A model generated the notes under the pieces. The model was not told the origin of the DNA. It was given only the letters and a program-made list of their open reading frames with translations, and did no database searches. 9,181 bases of DNA from assembly GCA_025356735.1 (NCBI GenBank), contig JANXRT010000147.1:1-9181 (forward strand). The letters run 5' to 3'. A program made the position numbers and the translations under genes. Origin of the DNA: Acetobacteraceae bacterium (GTDB taxonomy: Bacteria > Pseudomonadota > Alphaproteobacteria > Acetobacterales > Acetobacteraceae). Shown here one piece after another: positions 7,084-9,181 of this stretch; the first letter of the stretch is position 1, and each line of letters starts with the position of its first letter.

Positions 7084-8208
7084 ATGCAGCAACCGCCCCC
7101 AGCCCAGCCCGGCATGCGTGAGGACGAGATCGACACCCCCGCTTTGGTGATCGATCTCGACGCCTTCGAGTACAACCTCGATTGTATGGCCGCCATCCTG
7201 GCACCGACCGGCGTGCGGCTGCGGGCGCACGCCAAGACCCATAAATCGCCGGTCATCGCGCACCGGCAGATCGCCCGCGGCGCCATCGGCCAGTGCGTGC
7301 AGAAAGTCGCCGAGGCCGAAATCCTCGCCTGGGGCGGGGTTGCCGACATCCTGGTTTCCAACGAGATCGTCGGCGCCCAGAAGCTCGCCCGCCTGGTCGC
7401 CCTGTCCGGGATTTCCAAGGTCGCGGTCTGCGTCGACGACGCGGCGCAGGTCGCCGCCGCCGAGCGGGCCGCCGCCGACGCCGGCGTGCGCCTGTCGGTG
7501 CTGGTCGAGATCGATGTCGGCGCCGCACGCTGCGGCGTGGCACCCGGCCCGGCGGCGGTCGAACTGGCCCTCGCCATCGCCAAGTCGAAGCACCTGCGGT
7601 TCGGCGGGTTGCAAGCCTACCAGGGCAGCGCCCAGCACCGACGCGGCGTCGAGGAGCGGAAAACCTTGATCGGCCATGCCATCGAGGGCTCGCGCCGCAC
7701 CGTCGAGCAGCTTCGCCAGCAGGGGCTGGATTGCCCGATCGTCGGCGGCGGCGGCACCGGCACGTTCGAGATCGAGGCCGCGTCCGGCATCTATACCGAG
7801 ATCCAGGCAGGCAGCTACGCCTTCATGGATGCCGACTACGCCCGCAACCTCGATGCCGCCGGCCAGCCGGTCTCGACATTCCGCCACGCGCTTTTCGTCC
7901 TTGCCACCGTGATGAGCGCGCCGCGGCATGGCCTCGCGGTGCTCGATGCCGGCCACAAGGCGGTGTCGATCGACAGCGGCATGCCGACGCTGTGGCAGCG
8001 GCCGGACATTCGCTACGTTTCCGCCTCCGACGAGCATGGCAAGCTGGAATACGGGCCGGAAACCGCTGCCGTGAAGCTCGGCGAAACGCTGCGCCTGGTG
8101 CCTGGCCACTGCGATCCGACGGTCGACCGGTTCGACTGGTATGTCGGCGTCCGCGGCGGCCGAGTCGAATGCCTGTGGCCAGTGGCCGCCAGAGGTGGAG
8201 TGGCTTAG
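7084..8208 (+). CDS. D-threonine aldolase / 3-hydroxy-D-aspartate aldolase family PLP enzyme
   Basis: A 374-residue fold-type III PLP enzyme (alanine racemase-like barrel). It shows DTPALVIDLDAFEYN (17-31), the PLP-lysine motif RAHAKTHKS (47-55, Lys51), QKVAEAEILAWGG (73-85), VEIDVGAARCGV (141-152), AYQGSAQH (178-185), the phosphate-binding GGGGTGTFE (221-229), QAGSYAFMDADY (241-252), DAGHKAVSIDSG (288-299), SDEHG (315-319) and the metal site GHCDPT (341-346). The H-x-D pair (His342, Asp344) matches divalent-metal-dependent D-threonine and hydroxyaspartate aldolases rather than the H-x-C of D-serine dehydratases. From memory it is close to BhcC of the beta-hydroxyaspartate cycle, especially DWYVGVRGG and WPVAARG near the C-terminus. 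It would cleave D-3-hydroxy amino acids to glycine and an aldehyde or glyoxylate; the exact substrate is not decided. It stands alone, divergent from algD and convergent with chpT. Confidence 0.87.
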   Translation: MQQPPPAQPGMREDEIDTPALVIDLDAFEYNLDCMAAILAPTGVRLRAHAKTHKSPVIAHRQIARGAIGQCVQKVAEAEILAWGGVADILVSNEIVGAQKLARLVALSGISKVAVCVDDAAQVAAAERAAADAGVRLSVLVEIDVGAARCGVAPGPAAVELALAIAKSKHLRFGGLQAYQGSAQHRRGVEERKTLIGHAIEGSRRTVEQLRQQGLDCPIVGGGGTGTFEIEAASGIYTEIQAGSYAFMDADYARNLDAAGQPVSTFRHALFVLATVMSAPRHGLAVLDAGHKAVSIDSGMPTLWQRPDIRYVSASDEHGKLEYGPETAAVKLGETLRLVPGHCDPTVDRFDWYVGVRGGRVECLWPVAARGGVA

Positions 8209-8226
8209 ATGGGCGGAGTGGCCTAG
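8191..8226 (+). repeat. 18-bp imperfect tandem duplication spanning the stop codon
   Basis: AGAGGTGGAGTGGCTTAG (8191-8208) is followed directly by ATGGGCGGAGTGGCCTAG (8209-8226), 14 of 18 bases identical. Each copy ends in TAG in the same frame, so the gene has a second in-frame stop six codons downstream. This looks like slippage at the gene end and fills most of the 23-base gap to the convergent chpT stop. Confidence 0.6.
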
Positions 8227-8231
8227 CAAGC

Positions 8232-8894
8232 TCAAGCGGCAGCGCTCAGCAACAATGGTGGCGTCCCGCCTGGGCCGACGCCGACAAGCATCGACAGGCG
8301 CAGGCCGAGCCGACTGGCGACCAGCGCGGTGAACGGCGCCTGCAGGTTGCGCGGGCCGTCCAGCGCCGCCCACGCCGCCGCATTGTCGTTGAGCATCGGG
8401 CCAAAGCCCGCCGGCCAGGCCGCGCGCCGACCCTCGATGCGTAGCAGCAGCTGCGCGCCGGGATCGCCCGAAAGCCCGATCGATCCCCCGGCCGGCAGGC
8501 TCTCGGCGGCAAGCAGCAGCAGGTTCAGCACCATCCGCGCCATGCCGGCGTCGAGCATCGCCGGTGCCACCGCGTCGAAATCCAGTCGCAGCCGCCGGGC
8601 GTTCGGCAGCCCCGCGGCCAGCGTGCGTATATCGGAAACATCCATGGCGCCGGCGTCGCCGGTCCAGGCGGCGCGCAGCAGCGCCAGCCGGTTGCCCATT
8701 TCGGCGGACGCGGCCTGCATCACCGACAGCGCCTCCTCGGCGGCACCGGCATCCTCGCGCGCCAGCTCGACCATCCCCGCCAGCGATCCCACCGGCCCGG
8801 CGAGGTCATGGCAGAAGCGCGCGCATACCAGCTCCGCCAATCGCCACGGATCGGCCCCTATCGGATCGATATCGTCCGGCAGGGTGTCGGTCAT
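8232..8894 (-). CDS. chpT: Histidine phosphotransferase, ChpT-like
   Basis: A 220-residue protein with the ChpT layout: a dimerising helical hairpin followed by a degenerate ATPase-like domain. The H-box reads LVCARFCHDLAGPVGSLAG (22-40) with the phospho-acceptor His29. The rest (RLRLDFDAVAP, ARMVLNLLLLAAESLPAGG at about 119-137, and a C-terminal RLGLRLSMLVGVG) resembles a GHKL fold without obvious ATP-binding N and G boxes, as expected for a phosphotransfer protein. In alphaproteobacteria ChpT passes phosphate from the hybrid kinase CckA to CtrA and CpdR, controlling cell cycle or motility. I chose ATG 8894 (MTDTLPDD); an upstream TTG at 8993 would add a Pro-rich, unsupported extension. No strong Shine-Dalgarno is seen. 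It is convergent with the PLP enzyme and divergent from moaA. Function by family; cell-cycle control differs among alphaproteobacteria. Confidence 0.8.
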   Translation of the reverse strand: MTDTLPDDIDPIGADPWRLAELVCARFCHDLAGPVGSLAGMVELAREDAGAAEEALSVMQAASAEMGNRLALLRAAWTGDAGAMDVSDIRTLAAGLPNARRLRLDFDAVAPAMLDAGMARMVLNLLLLAAESLPAGGSIGLSGDPGAQLLLRIEGRRAAWPAGFGPMLNDNAAAWAALDGPRNLQAPFTALVASRLGLRLSMLVGVGPGGTPPLLLSAAA

Positions 8895-9112
8895 GGGTGC
8901 CGCCGGGACATGGCTTGGAACCTTCGTTGTGACAGGCGGGAAGCGTCGATCCGGCGATGGTAGTTGCCGGACATGAACTTTGTCTTGCGACAAACCGCTT
9001 CATCCTCGCCGGCGGCCTGCCGGTCCGGTCCGGTCCGTCGCGCGGACGCCGCACTTGAACATTCCCGCCGGTTGCCGCAAATCATGCCGCATATGACAAG
9101 GCATCCGCCGCC
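8895..9112. promoter_or_regulatory. Divergent intergenic region chpT / moaA
   Basis: About 218 bases between two divergent starts, so it should hold both promoters. Visible elements are the inverted repeat TTTGTC-N4-GACAAA (8979-8994), a threefold CGGTC repeat (9021-9035), and a weak possible moaA promoter with TTGAAC (9055-9060) and AATCAT (9080-9085), 19 bases apart. AAGG at 9098-9101 is a possible, widely spaced ribosome site for moaA. No TTAA-N7-TTAA CtrA box was found by eye. The promoter reading is tentative. Confidence 0.3.
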
Positions 9113-9181
9113 ATGATCGACCCGTTCGGCCGCGCCATCACCTATCTCCGCGTCTCGGTAACGGACCGGTGCGACCAGATC
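9113..9181 (+). CDS. moaA: MoaA, GTP 3',8-cyclase, N-terminal fragment cut by window edge
   Basis: Only the first 23 codons are present. They read MIDPFGRAITYLRVSVTDRC followed by DQI, the conserved MoaA opening, which places the first Cys of the radical-SAM CxxxCxxC motif at Cys20. The remaining cysteines lie beyond the edge. MoaA makes the first intermediate of molybdopterin synthesis from GTP, with MoaC. The DQI after Cys20 differs from the commoner DFR or DLR. The short fragment still identifies the family well because this opening is distinctive. Confidence 0.85.
   Translation, partial: MIDPFGRAITYLRVSVTDRCDQI

Noticed and set aside
6856..8373. Long minus-strand frame of about 505 codons across the aldolase gene
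   Set aside because: It spans a strong family member on the plus strand and the algD and chpT ends, and its translation shows only low-complexity Asp/Gly/Val patterns.
8895..8993. N-terminal extension of chpT from a TTG at 8993
   Set aside because: The added residues are Pro-rich with no family similarity and the TTG lies inside the inverted repeat; ATG 8894 gives a normal ChpT length.
9021..9035. Threefold CGGTC repeat
   Set aside because: Short and of low complexity in GC-rich DNA; no sign of function, so mentioned only within the intergenic entry.

Overview
The window is 9.2 kb of dense, GC-rich chromosomal DNA from an alphaproteobacterium, probably of the Rhodospirillales/Acetobacteraceae type. 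The base composition, a ChpT-type histidine phosphotransferase (an alphaproteobacterial marker of the CckA-ChpT-CtrA phosphorelay) and the gene style support this; the order-level guess is inference. I see no RNA gene, insertion sequence, integrase or CRISPR array. Almost all of the window is coding.

Layout. (1) 2-2751, plus strand: the 3' part of an integral-membrane spermidine-synthase-like protein, overlapping by ATGA a protein-L-isoaspartate methyltransferase-family protein that carries an apparent twin-arginine export signal. (2) 2798-2849: two tandem hairpins between convergent genes, the second followed by a T-rich run; the array reaches into the 3' end of the next gene and looks like a REP/terminator element. 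(3) 2816-6929, minus strand: a tight four-gene operon, read right to left: algD-like GDP-mannose 6-dehydrogenase, a GT4-fold glycosyltransferase, a small membrane-anchored ABM-domain protein, and a nitronate monooxygenase-family flavoprotein. The first three overlap by a few bases. (4) 7084-8208, plus strand: a PLP enzyme of the D-threonine aldolase / 3-hydroxy-D-aspartate aldolase family, diverging from algD. (5) 8232-8894, minus strand: chpT-like histidine phosphotransferase, convergent with the PLP enzyme. (6) 9113 to the edge, plus strand: the first 23 codons of moaA, for molybdenum cofactor synthesis, diverging from chpT.

How the parts may work together. AlgD should make GDP-mannuronate (or a related GDP-uronate), and the translationally coupled glycosyltransferase is the obvious candidate to use it or to act on the same glycan. 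The ABM and nitronate monooxygenase genes downstream have no clear link to polysaccharide synthesis. The membrane spermidine-synthase-like protein and the exported methyltransferase form a second coupled pair with two SAM/dcSAM-type Rossmann domains, one of them apparently destined for the periplasm. That pair is the least explained part of the window. The other genes are recognisable single-copy metabolic or regulatory genes.
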